This document shows, one piece after another, positions 14,888 through 20,976 of a stretch of DNA of 20,976 nucleotides. The notes below the pieces were generated by a model that searched no databases, was not told where the DNA came from, and saw only the letters and a list, made by a program, of their open reading frames with translations. The DNA is taken from assembly GCA_035646635.1 (NCBI GenBank), contig DASRPA010000024.1, positions 1-20,976 on the forward strand, given 5' to 3'. Source of the stretch: JACDAL01 sp035646635 (GTDB lineage: Bacteria; Actinomycetota; CADDZG01; WHSQ01). The translations under genes and the position numbers were made by a program. Numbering within the stretch: the first letter of the stretch is position 1; each line of letters begins with the position of its first letter.

Positions 14888-15898
14888 TTGACTGAGCTGG
14901 CGGCAACGGACAACTTAGCCCAGGGCACGGCAGCGCCCGACACCGAGGACCTCGAGACAAGGCTCGAACAGCATCGGGTCGAGCTGACAGCCCACTGCTA
15001 CAGGATGCTCGGCTCGGCGTTCGAGGCGCAGGACGCCGTGCAAGAGACGCTGCTCCGGGCGTGGCGCAACTTCGATCGTTTCGAGGGCCGATCGGCCCTG
15101 CGCTCGTGGCTTTATCGGATCGCGACGAACGTTTGTCTGGACATGTTGAGCGGCAGAGAGCGTCGCGCCCGCCCCATGGATCTGGGGCCCGCCGGGACCG
15201 CAGACTCCCCTCTCGGCGCTCCCCTGCCGGAGACTGCCTGGATCCAGCCGATCCCGGACGGCAGCGTCGTTGCCTCGGACGGCGACCCGGCCGAGGTGAC
15301 CGAGCAGCGGGAGAACGTCCGGCTTGCCTTCGTCGCCGCCCTGCAGCACCTCCCGCCCCGGCAACGGGCGGTGCTGATCCTCAGGGAGGTCCTGCGCTGG
15401 AAGGCGGCCGAGGTCGCCGAGCTGCTCGAAACCAGCGTGGCGTCGGTGAACAGCTCTCTCCAGCGCGCTCGCGCGGCCCTCGCCACCGGTGGGGTCGGTG
15501 CCGGCGAGCCCTCCCAGCCGGTGGACGAGGCGCAGCAGGCGCTTCTTGCCCGCTACGTCGACGCCTTCGAGCGCTACGACATGGAGTCGCTCACCTCCCT
15601 GCTCTACGAAGACGCCACCTGGTCGATGCCGCCCTATGAGCTGTGGCTACGGGGTCATCTCGACATAAAGCGCTGGTGCCTGGGGCCCGGAATCGGCTGT
15701 GACGGGTCCCGACTGGTCCCGACCGTGGCCAACGGTGCGCCGGCATTCGGGCAGTACAAGCCCGCGGCAAGCGGCTACGAACCTTGGTCGCTCCAGGTGC
15801 TTGAGATATCAGGTGATCGGATCAGCGGAATCGTCTTCTTTCTCGACACCGCCATCCTGTTCCCGCTTTTCGGGCTGCCTCCCCGGCTCGAGTCCTAG
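14888..15898 (+). CDS. ECF sigma factor of the SigG/SigX5 type with C-terminal SnoaL-like domain
   Basis: The start is TTG 14888, chosen over the in-frame TTG 14867 because AAAGGGGG lies 6 nt before it. The 336-residue protein has sigma region 2 at about residues 25-90 (AHCYRMLGSAFEAQDAVQET, LLRAWRNFDRF, RSWLYRIATNVCLDML). A long linker with DGDPAE leads to region 4 at about 145-198 (LPPRQRAVLILREVLRWKAA and VASVNSSLQRARAAL). A SnoaL/NTF2-like domain follows from about 213 (ARYVDAFERYDMESLTSLLY, then SMPPYELWLRG). In such sigma factors the C-terminal domain replaces a classical anti-sigma factor and modulates activity. It is divergent from the exporter and convergent with a STAS protein whose stop it overlaps. 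Target promoters are unknown. Confidence 0.9.
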   Translation: MTELAATDNLAQGTAAPDTEDLETRLEQHRVELTAHCYRMLGSAFEAQDAVQETLLRAWRNFDRFEGRSALRSWLYRIATNVCLDMLSGRERRARPMDLGPAGTADSPLGAPLPETAWIQPIPDGSVVASDGDPAEVTEQRENVRLAFVAALQHLPPRQRAVLILREVLRWKAAEVAELLETSVASVNSSLQRARAALATGGVGAGEPSQPVDEAQQALLARYVDAFERYDMESLTSLLYEDATWSMPPYELWLRGHLDIKRWCLGPGIGCDGSRLVPTVANGAPAFGQYKPAASGYEPWSLQVLEISGDRISGIVFFLDTAILFPLFGLPPRLES

Positions 15899-16245
15899 CT
15901 CCCGCAGAGCGGCAGCGCGTCGCGGAGACCCATCAGGGCGAGCAGCTCCTGAAGCTCGCTCGAGGCTTTGCGCAGCCGGATTTGGCGGCCGAGCCGTCGA
16001 GCGGTGAGCTGCAGGCGGGCCAGGGCATCCACCGTGCCGGCGTCCGAGCCGACGAGCGTGCCCAGGTCGCAGACGACAGGACCTCCGTCGCCGCCTTCGA
16101 GCAGCAGATGAAGGCTGGCGCAAAGCCCCAGGATCTTAGAAGGCGCTAGCGCGCCACCGACGACCAGGACGATCGTGCCCGGCGCGAAGCATGCCTCCGC
16201 TCCACGCGCATATGTTCCGGGCGACTCCCCGGCAGCGTCAATCAC
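15895..16245 (-). CDS. STAS-domain protein (anti-sigma-factor-antagonist-like)
   Basis: This 116-residue protein starts at GTG 16245 with AGGAGG only 3 nt before it, an unusually short spacing. The sequence fits a single STAS fold: IVLVVGGALAPSKILGLCAS, VVCDLGTLVGSDAGTVDAL, ARLQLTARRLGRQIRLRKAS and LQELLALMGL. At the place where SpoIIAA-type proteins have DSSG with a phosphorylated Ser, this one has SDAG, so regulation by Ser phosphorylation looks impossible. It may be a non-switchable STAS adaptor. Its stop overlaps that of the sigma gene (CTAG, 15895-15898). A functional link to the sigma factor is tempting but unproven, since ECF factors normally do not use STAS antagonists. Confidence 0.75.
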   Translation of the reverse strand: MIDAAGESPGTYARGAEACFAPGTIVLVVGGALAPSKILGLCASLHLLLEGGDGGPVVCDLGTLVGSDAGTVDALARLQLTARRLGRQIRLRKASSELQELLALMGLRDALPLCGS

Positions 16246-16363
16246 GGACCTCCTAATCGGTCTCCCTAGATAAAGACTCAGGGTGGAGCCGAAACCAATC
16301 GCCGCGACCGCTTGGGCAAGGGGTGCGATCAGGCCTTCGAACTTTGCGGCCCTGACCCCTCCT

Positions 16364-16402
16364 GTAGAGATCCACCCACCTCTGGCGTGGGTGGATCTCT
16401 AC
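16364..16402 (-). terminator. Perfect 16-bp hairpin downstream of amtB
   Basis: GTAGAGATCCACCCAC (16364-16379) pairs perfectly with GTGGGTGGATCTCTAC (16387-16402) around a 7-nt loop, 13 nt past the amtB stop. It has no T-run, as is common in actinobacterial terminators. It also insulates the STAS gene downstream. Confidence 0.7.
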
Positions 16403-16415
16403 GCTGCTTGCGGGA

Positions 16416-17954
16416 CTACGCGTCGACTGCGGTGCGGCGCTCCTCCTCCAGCTCGATGGGGGTAGGCTCAAGGACCACTCCAGTGAACTCGGGGTAGGCG
16501 AGAACGCCCATCTCCGGCATGTCGAGGCCCGCCAACTCGGCCTCCTCCGAGGGACGGATCCCGCCCTTGGTCAACGCGTCCTGCATCCGGAAGAATCCAT
16601 ACACCAACCCGAACATCACACTGCAGATCACGACCGCGGCCGTTGCCTGGGCCACAAGCTGCCCGGGATCCCCATAGAGAATACCGGCCACTCCGGTGGT
16701 CGCCTCTGCCCTCGTCCCGTTCCAGCCGATTCCGTAGCTTCCATCGGCGAAGATGCCCAAGGCCAGCAGCCCGTAAATTCCGCACACACCGTGCACCGAG
16801 ATGACACCGACGGGATCGTCGACGCCGCGCCGTTCCACGAACCCGATCGAGTGCACAACCAGAACGGCCGCGCTGGAACCGATCACGGCCGCCGCCCACG
16901 GCTGCACGAACGCGCAGGGAGCAGTGATGGCGACCAGTCCTGCCAGCATGCCGTTGGCGGACATACTCGGGTCGAACTTCTCGGTCCGCATGTAAGTGTG
17001 GACAAGCGCCACGATTGAGCCGAACGCAGCGGCGATCCCCGTATTGGCCGCCACCACGGTAAATCGCAGATCGGTCGCCGCAAAGGTCGATGCAGCATTG
17101 AAGCCGAACCAACCCATCAAGAGAATGAACGTGCCCAGCATCGCCATGGGAATGTGGTGTCCTGCAATCGTGCGAGGCTTGCCATCGGCGCCGTACTTGC
17201 CGATGCGCGGCCCCAGGACGAGCGCGCCGGCCAGAGCGGCGGCTCCACCCATCGCATGCACCACGCCGCTTCCGGCGAAGTCAACGGTCCCATGCCCCAG
17301 ACCCAGGCTGTTGCCGAGCTGACTCAACCATCCTCCACCCCAGACCCAGTTGCCGAACAACGGATAGAAGATTGCCCCGCAGAACAGGCCCCAGTACATG
17401 AACGAGCGGAACTTCCAGCGCTCGGCCATTGCGCCGGTCGGGATCGTCGCTGTGGTGTCCATGAACGCCACCATGTACAGGAAGAAGGCGAGCACGGCAA
17501 CGTCATAAGCCTTCCCGGACAACGCCCAGCCGCCTCCAGCAAGAATCCCTCCGAAGTCGCCGAACTGTATCAACCAGTCCCCCACCGGCTCGTTGTAGCC
17601 GATCAAAGGAAGACTATAGGCACCGAACATCAACGGATATCCGACGAGGAAGAACGCTATGAAAGCAATGCCGAAGATAGTGAAGTTGGTCATGACCACA
17701 TGAGCCGCATGCTTGGCGCGGCAGAAACCCGTCTCCACCAAAGCAAAACCGGCCTGCATGAAAATAACCAGCACCGCTCCCACGACTATCCACAGCAGGT
17801 TCAGGCCGTACTCGGTGTGAGTCACTTCGTCGGGCACGGTGCCGAGCGATCCGCCGGTGGGGTCGGCGGCCATGGCCGCCCCGGCCCCGAACAACATCAG
17901 CACCACTGCCGTGAGCAAAACCAGTCCTGACTTCCTTGCCCATTGCCCTTGCAT
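16416..17954 (-). CDS. amtB: Ammonium transporter (Amt/AmtB family)
   Basis: The start is ATG 17954 with AGGAGG 7 nt upstream; the open frame before it is ignored. The 512-residue product begins with a cleavable signal peptide (to AMA-A near residue 29), as in AmtB, followed by 11 predicted membrane helices. The twin histidines of the conduction path are present: H233 in SGVVHAMGG and H388 in VISVHGVCGIYG. MDTTATIPTGAMAERWKFR and GWFGFNAAST are classic Amt segments. The cytoplasmic tail ends with an extra ~35 residues rich in Glu and Pro. Amt channels move ammonium into the cell and are normally gated by a PII protein (GlnK). No glnK is adjacent; instead a GlnD-tailed antiporter lies directly upstream. 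Expression is likely nitrogen-controlled through the boxes at 18035-18061. Confidence 0.95.
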   Translation of the reverse strand: MQGQWARKSGLVLLTAVVLMLFGAGAAMAADPTGGSLGTVPDEVTHTEYGLNLLWIVVGAVLVIFMQAGFALVETGFCRAKHAAHVVMTNFTIFGIAFIAFFLVGYPLMFGAYSLPLIGYNEPVGDWLIQFGDFGGILAGGGWALSGKAYDVAVLAFFLYMVAFMDTTATIPTGAMAERWKFRSFMYWGLFCGAIFYPLFGNWVWGGGWLSQLGNSLGLGHGTVDFAGSGVVHAMGGAAALAGALVLGPRIGKYGADGKPRTIAGHHIPMAMLGTFILLMGWFGFNAASTFAATDLRFTVVAANTGIAAAFGSIVALVHTYMRTEKFDPSMSANGMLAGLVAITAPCAFVQPWAAAVIGSSAAVLVVHSIGFVERRGVDDPVGVISVHGVCGIYGLLALGIFADGSYGIGWNGTRAEATTGVAGILYGDPGQLVAQATAAVVICSVMFGLVYGFFRMQDALTKGGIRPSEEAELAGLDMPEMGVLAYPEFTGVVLEPTPIELEEERRTAVDA

Positions 17955-18018
17955 AGTCACTCCTCCTGGTCGCGAGGCCCCATGTCGATTTGTGATCAAG
18001 CATGGCGATCTTGCAGTC

Positions 18019-18061
18019 AAGATAGAGAAGACGTGTTTCGAGCCGCTTACGACTTTGTTAC
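18019..18061 (-). promoter_or_regulatory. GlnR-like box array and -10 element upstream of amtB
   Basis: Read toward amtB the sequence is GTAAC-n6-GTAAG-n6-GAAAC (18061 down to 18035), three boxes at 11-bp pitch fitting the GlnR site gTnAC-n6-GaAAC. Ten nt further is TATCTT (18024-18019), a TANNNT -10. The array covers the -35 region, as expected of an activated promoter. The expected transcript start near 18012 leaves a ~58-nt leader with the AGGAGG site. The distal box overlaps the stop codon of the upstream gene. The protein that binds is inferred, not known. Confidence 0.6.
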
Positions 18062-20805
18062 GGATTTCGAAAATCCGGATAATGAACCTCTCGGACCGGC
18101 GCCGTCGGCCTCAGGCGAAACGAAAGGGGGCTTCGGCTGCGCTTCCGCTGCTTGGTTCCCGAACGCAGCAAGCGCGTTAGCTCTTCTTGCGAGCGAGCAT
18201 TCAGCTTGTTGCCACGTCGGTCGACGATCTCGAAGTGATCGACGGCCCGGCCCGATTCCGTCCGGACGAGCGCGGCCCGCACCGCCACTCTCGAGGCGGC
18301 CGCGGCAACAGCGATGGCATGCAACAGACCTCGTCGGTCGGGGGCCGCGATGTCACACAAAGTGTGCCAGGGGGACGCCTCGTTGTCGAAGCCGACCTCT
18401 GCATCGGTCATAGGAGACGACTGGAGCGGGTGCGTCGCGGCCGAACGCATCGCCTGCTCGAGGTCGTCGGGCAACGAAGCGGCGGATCCCTTAACAACAA
18501 AGGAGAGCACTCTGGCCCGGTCCCACACGACGGCCGCGGCCTGCTCGACATTAACTCCGGCCTGGAGCAGAACGCCGGTCGCATCGGCAAAGGCTTCGAG
18601 ACGATCACTGCTCACCAGCTCGATCACCCAGCTGCCTTCAGCGACCGCCTGAAGAGAGCAAGTATTCCCCGCTCCGCTGTAGAGGCCCTCTATCAAGTGC
18701 GCCTGCTGCACGAGCCGCGCCGGCTCCTGGGCCAGCACATGACGCCACGGGGCGGTGTTGACGCGCGCCGAGACCCACTGATCGTCGCGCGACTGCTGTA
18801 GCGCCCGGGCCCGCTTGCGCTCGACCAGGTTGCGCGCTCCACGATCTGTCAGCTCGACATTGGCCAGAGCGGACTGCACGAGTCGGTGGAGCTCGTCGAG
18901 CCGGGCTCGTTCCCACTCGTCGAGGTGGCCGGCGGCCAGCGCCATCACGTAACTTGCTCGTGCCGGTTCCGCCGAGCCGAAGTGAACGGCGAGCTGAAGC
19001 ACCGGCTCTTCTTCGAATGCCTGGGACCGGGCTGCTGCGGCCTTGAACAGCGGGCCTTCTCCCAACAGCCTCACTACCTGCTGCTCGGCCGCGGCCCCCA
19101 GGTCGAGCCGCTGCACCAGGCGCCGAGCGAGGCGCACTCCTTCCGGCCCACCCCCGGCCGTCTCCTGGACGAGAGCCGCGAGATAGAGGCGGTCGGGACG
19201 GGCCAGTTGCGCCAGCTCGGCCCCCAGCCCCTTGTCCTCGTCGCCGGCCTGCAACCTCTCGATCAATCGCCAGCGGAACGCCGCCTCGGGGTCGAGCTCC
19301 GAGGGGTCGGCCTGGCGCAACCGCAGAGACTCGGCCAGCTCGGGCAGGGCTCGCTCGAGCACGCCTGTGACATCGAGGAAACGCCAGGAACGCTCGTTGC
19401 CGCGCATCAGCACCTCGAGGAACGCTGTGGCCGCAGAACGGTTCCAGCTGAATGAGGGGACCTCCCGGCCGAGCCACGACAACAGGCGGTCGCCGGGCAT
19501 GGCCGAGCGCGCCACTGCCAGCGCCGCCTCGAACGCCGTCTCGAGGGCGACGCCGGGGTGCGGAGGTGAGCCGAGCTCGAGCACTCCTCCCTCGAGCACG
19601 AGCCCCCTTGGCTCCCCGGCCCCCACCTTCTCGACCCTCGAGGGCTCGCCCGCCGGTTTCCGGCTGCTAATAGTGGAAGCTCGCCATCGCAGCAGAGCGG
19701 GGGCCATGAGCGTGGTCAGCAGCACGACCAGCACCAGCGATCCGTACCCCGTGTCGTCGAGGATCCCCTCCCGCAGTCCCAGACCGGCAAAGATGAGCCC
19801 GACCTCTCCGCGCGGGAGCATCCCCAGGCCGATGAGAAGCCGGTCGCCGCGACTTGCGGCCAGGCCCGAGAGGACCTTTCCGGCCACGGCGACCGCGAGC
19901 AGGGCGGCCGCCGCCACAACCACCTCCGCGTTGAAGAGCGCCTGCAGCCTCACGTTGATTCCGATCTGGAGAAAGAACACCGGGACCAGCAGATGCCCCA
20001 CGGGAACGAGCTCGCTGCGGATCCGGTGCCGTCGGGGGTGACGGGCCAGGACCAGCCCGGCGACGAAAGCGCCTATGACCGGGGCGAGCCCGGCCACACC
20101 CGCAAGCTGCGCCACGAGCAACACGAACGCCAGCGACAACGCCACCAGGGCGCCCTCGGTGCGCGTAATCCGCCCGATCACCTCGAACAGCCAGGGGGCA
20201 AATGCAAGCCCGGCCCCCACCGCGACGATCAGGAACCCTCCCGCAAGGGCAACCGTCGCCGCCATGCCCATCGCCGAGAGTCCCGCGCCGGCGACTATGG
20301 CTCCGACCACGGTCAACGCCAGCAAGCCGATGACGTCGTCGGCCACCGCCGCTCCCAGAACCGTGCGGGCCTCCACGGTCGCCACCATCCGCAGCTCGGT
20401 GAAGACGCGGGCGGTGATGCCGACGCTGGTCGCGGTCAGCGCGGCCCCGAGGAACAGCGCGATCCCGAAATCGGCGCCCAGAGCGCTCATTACCGCGAAG
20501 CCGCCCACGAGCGGCGCTGCCACGCCGAGGACCGCGACCGACAGGGCAGATCCACCCACCGCCCGAAGATCGGCGAGGTCCATCTGCATCCCCACCTCTA
20601 CCAGCAGGAGGATCACCCCGAGCTCGGCGAGAACGTCGAGGACCACCGTGGGATCGACTACGCCGAGCAGGGAGGGGCCGACCAGGAATCCGGCGAGGAT
20701 CTCGCCCACCACGGTCGGGATACCCAGGCGCGGCGACAGCTCCGCCGCCACCTGCGCCGCGATCAGGACCACGAGAATGTCCCTGAGGATGGTCCCGACC
20801 TCCAT
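18058..20805 (-). CDS. CPA2-type Na+/H+ antiporter fused to a GlnD-like C-terminal regulatory half (degenerate HD plus two ACT-like domains)
   Basis: This 915-residue protein starts at ATG 20805; an in-frame TAG lies four codons upstream, and a -10 hexamer 6 nt away implies a leaderless mRNA. Residues 1-375 are a membrane antiporter with about 12-13 helices: GIPTVVGEILAGFLVGPSLL, the ion-binding ADDVIG (D156, D157), a basic K310 in VAGKVLSG, and MLPRGEVGLIFAGLGL. The DD plus Lys set is that of electrogenic Na+/H+ antiporters such as NapA. Residues ~420-645 resemble the GlnD region after its nucleotidyltransferase, but the HD metal motifs are gone (LVQETAGGG where GlnD has LLHDIAKG; LLGEGPLF where it has LVRHHLLM). 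Residues ~685-775 and ~812-880 look like ACT domains, the second clear (IAAPDRRGLLHAIAVAAAAS). It probably exchanges Na+, K+ or NH4+ for H+ under nitrogen-status control (inference). amtB follows. Confidence 0.88.
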   Translation of the reverse strand: MEVGTILRDILVVLIAAQVAAELSPRLGIPTVVGEILAGFLVGPSLLGVVDPTVVLDVLAELGVILLLVEVGMQMDLADLRAVGGSALSVAVLGVAAPLVGGFAVMSALGADFGIALFLGAALTATSVGITARVFTELRMVATVEARTVLGAAVADDVIGLLALTVVGAIVAGAGLSAMGMAATVALAGGFLIVAVGAGLAFAPWLFEVIGRITRTEGALVALSLAFVLLVAQLAGVAGLAPVIGAFVAGLVLARHPRRHRIRSELVPVGHLLVPVFFLQIGINVRLQALFNAEVVVAAAALLAVAVAGKVLSGLAASRGDRLLIGLGMLPRGEVGLIFAGLGLREGILDDTGYGSLVLVVLLTTLMAPALLRWRASTISSRKPAGEPSRVEKVGAGEPRGLVLEGGVLELGSPPHPGVALETAFEAALAVARSAMPGDRLLSWLGREVPSFSWNRSAATAFLEVLMRGNERSWRFLDVTGVLERALPELAESLRLRQADPSELDPEAAFRWRLIERLQAGDEDKGLGAELAQLARPDRLYLAALVQETAGGGPEGVRLARRLVQRLDLGAAAEQQVVRLLGEGPLFKAAAARSQAFEEEPVLQLAVHFGSAEPARASYVMALAAGHLDEWERARLDELHRLVQSALANVELTDRGARNLVERKRARALQQSRDDQWVSARVNTAPWRHVLAQEPARLVQQAHLIEGLYSGAGNTCSLQAVAEGSWVIELVSSDRLEAFADATGVLLQAGVNVEQAAAVVWDRARVLSFVVKGSAASLPDDLEQAMRSAATHPLQSSPMTDAEVGFDNEASPWHTLCDIAAPDRRGLLHAIAVAAAASRVAVRAALVRTESGRAVDHFEIVDRRGNKLNARSQEELTRLLRSGTKQRKRSRSPLSFRLRPTAPVREVHYPDFRNP

Positions 20806-20811
20806 TGTCGG

Positions 20812-20865
20812 ATGCTAGGTGAGCCTTGTTTCGAGACGGTTTCGGCGGCGTTTCGCGGCCGTTGC
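20812..20865 (-). promoter_or_regulatory. GlnR-like box array and -10 element upstream of the antiporter-GlnD fusion
   Basis: Toward the gene the minus strand reads GCAAC-n6-GAAAC-n6-GAAAC-n6-GAAAC (20865 down to 20828), four boxes at exact 11-bp pitch. Ten nt beyond the last GAAAC is the -10 hexamer TAGCAT (20817-20812), and six nt after that the ATG. The pattern fits GlnR (gTnAC-n6-GaAAC); another OmpR-family regulator with 11-bp direct repeats, such as PhoP, is the alternative. The 10-nt spacing to the -10 is the same as at amtB. Confidence 0.6.
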
Positions 20866-20897
20866 GGCCGCCGCCGGCTTCGCGGCGGGTAGCCAAT

Positions 20898-20951
20898 CGC
20901 GCTCAACGCGCCTGTGGGTACGGAATCGGTACCCAGGAGCGCGCTACGCGC
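20898..20951. repeat. Imperfect long inverted repeat upstream of the antiporter gene
   Basis: TGGGTAC (20915-20921) and GTACCCA (20929-20935) form a perfect 7-bp stem with a 7-nt loop. Beyond short mismatches the stem continues with GCGCG-type arms on both sides (20898-20911 against 20939-20951). No gene is visible in the last 171 bases of the window. Confidence 0.5.
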
Positions 20952-20976
20952 TTTTGAGTACCGGCCGGGGGGCCAG

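Noticed and set aside
20815..20823. CTAGGTGAG matching the end of the 117-bp element
   Set aside because: Only nine bases match, with no partner arm nearby; it coincides with the antiporter -10 region and may be chance.
19667..20896. A 409-codon frame on the minus strand
   Set aside because: It is an out-of-frame reading of the antiporter domain, Gly/Arg-rich, without motifs.
20938..20954. AGCGCG-CTA-CGCGCT followed by TTT as a plus-strand intrinsic terminator
   Set aside because: No plus-strand gene precedes it in the window; the region is upstream of minus-strand genes, so it is treated as part of a palindromic block.

Overview
The window is high-GC and looks like a chromosomal segment of a deep-branching member of the Actinomycetota. 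Supporting signs are a mycothiol glycosyltransferase (MshA type), a mycothiol-dependent maleylpyruvate-isomerase-family gene, an F420-type luciferase-like oxidoreductase, a DUF222/HNH protein, a SigG-like ECF sigma factor, frequent GTG/TTG starts and apparently leaderless starts. The genus cannot be named from the sequence alone.

Layout. 1-3.8 kb: a DUF222-HNH endonuclease gene cut by the window edge (-), then a TPR-LuxR regulator and a SAM methyltransferase (+). 3.8-6.7 kb: a Gfo/Idh/MocA dehydrogenase (-) divergent from a shikimate-dehydrogenase-like gene and a Nudix hydrolase (+). A long nested hairpin separates the dehydrogenase from the methyltransferase. 6.7-10.8 kb: an LLM oxidoreductase (-), a broken secreted amidase (+, three single-base indels), a membrane-anchored secreted protein (-) and mshA (-). 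10.8-11.03 kb: a 272-base control region with tandem duplications, a 117-bp element bounded by 12-bp inverted repeats, and two TetR-type palindromes. 11.0-13.1 kb: a TetR regulator overlapping a frameshifted mycothiol-dependent enzyme (+), convergent with a DHFR-family reductase that is coupled to an MFS drug exporter (-). 14.9-16.2 kb: a SigG-like sigma factor (+) convergent with a STAS protein (-). 16.4-20.8 kb: amtB (-), preceded by a 915-residue protein (-) that joins a CPA2-type Na+/H+ antiporter to the C-terminal half of a GlnD-like protein.

The most interesting part is 16.4-20.9 kb. The antiporter has lost or never had the GlnD nucleotidyltransferase domain. It keeps a degenerate HD-like region and two ACT-like domains, and it sits directly upstream of the ammonium channel. 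Both genes carry arrays of 5-bp boxes at 11-bp pitch that resemble the actinobacterial nitrogen regulator GlnR's site (gTnAC-n6-GaAAC). In both, the proximal GAAAC box ends exactly 10 nt before a TANNNT -10 hexamer. I infer a nitrogen-controlled ammonium import/cation antiport module in which the GlnD-derived tail senses nitrogen status.

Three convergent gene pairs end with overlapping or abutting stop codons, so the segment is very compact. No stretch longer than 300 bases lacks a gene. No tRNA, rRNA, CRISPR array or complete insertion sequence was seen.
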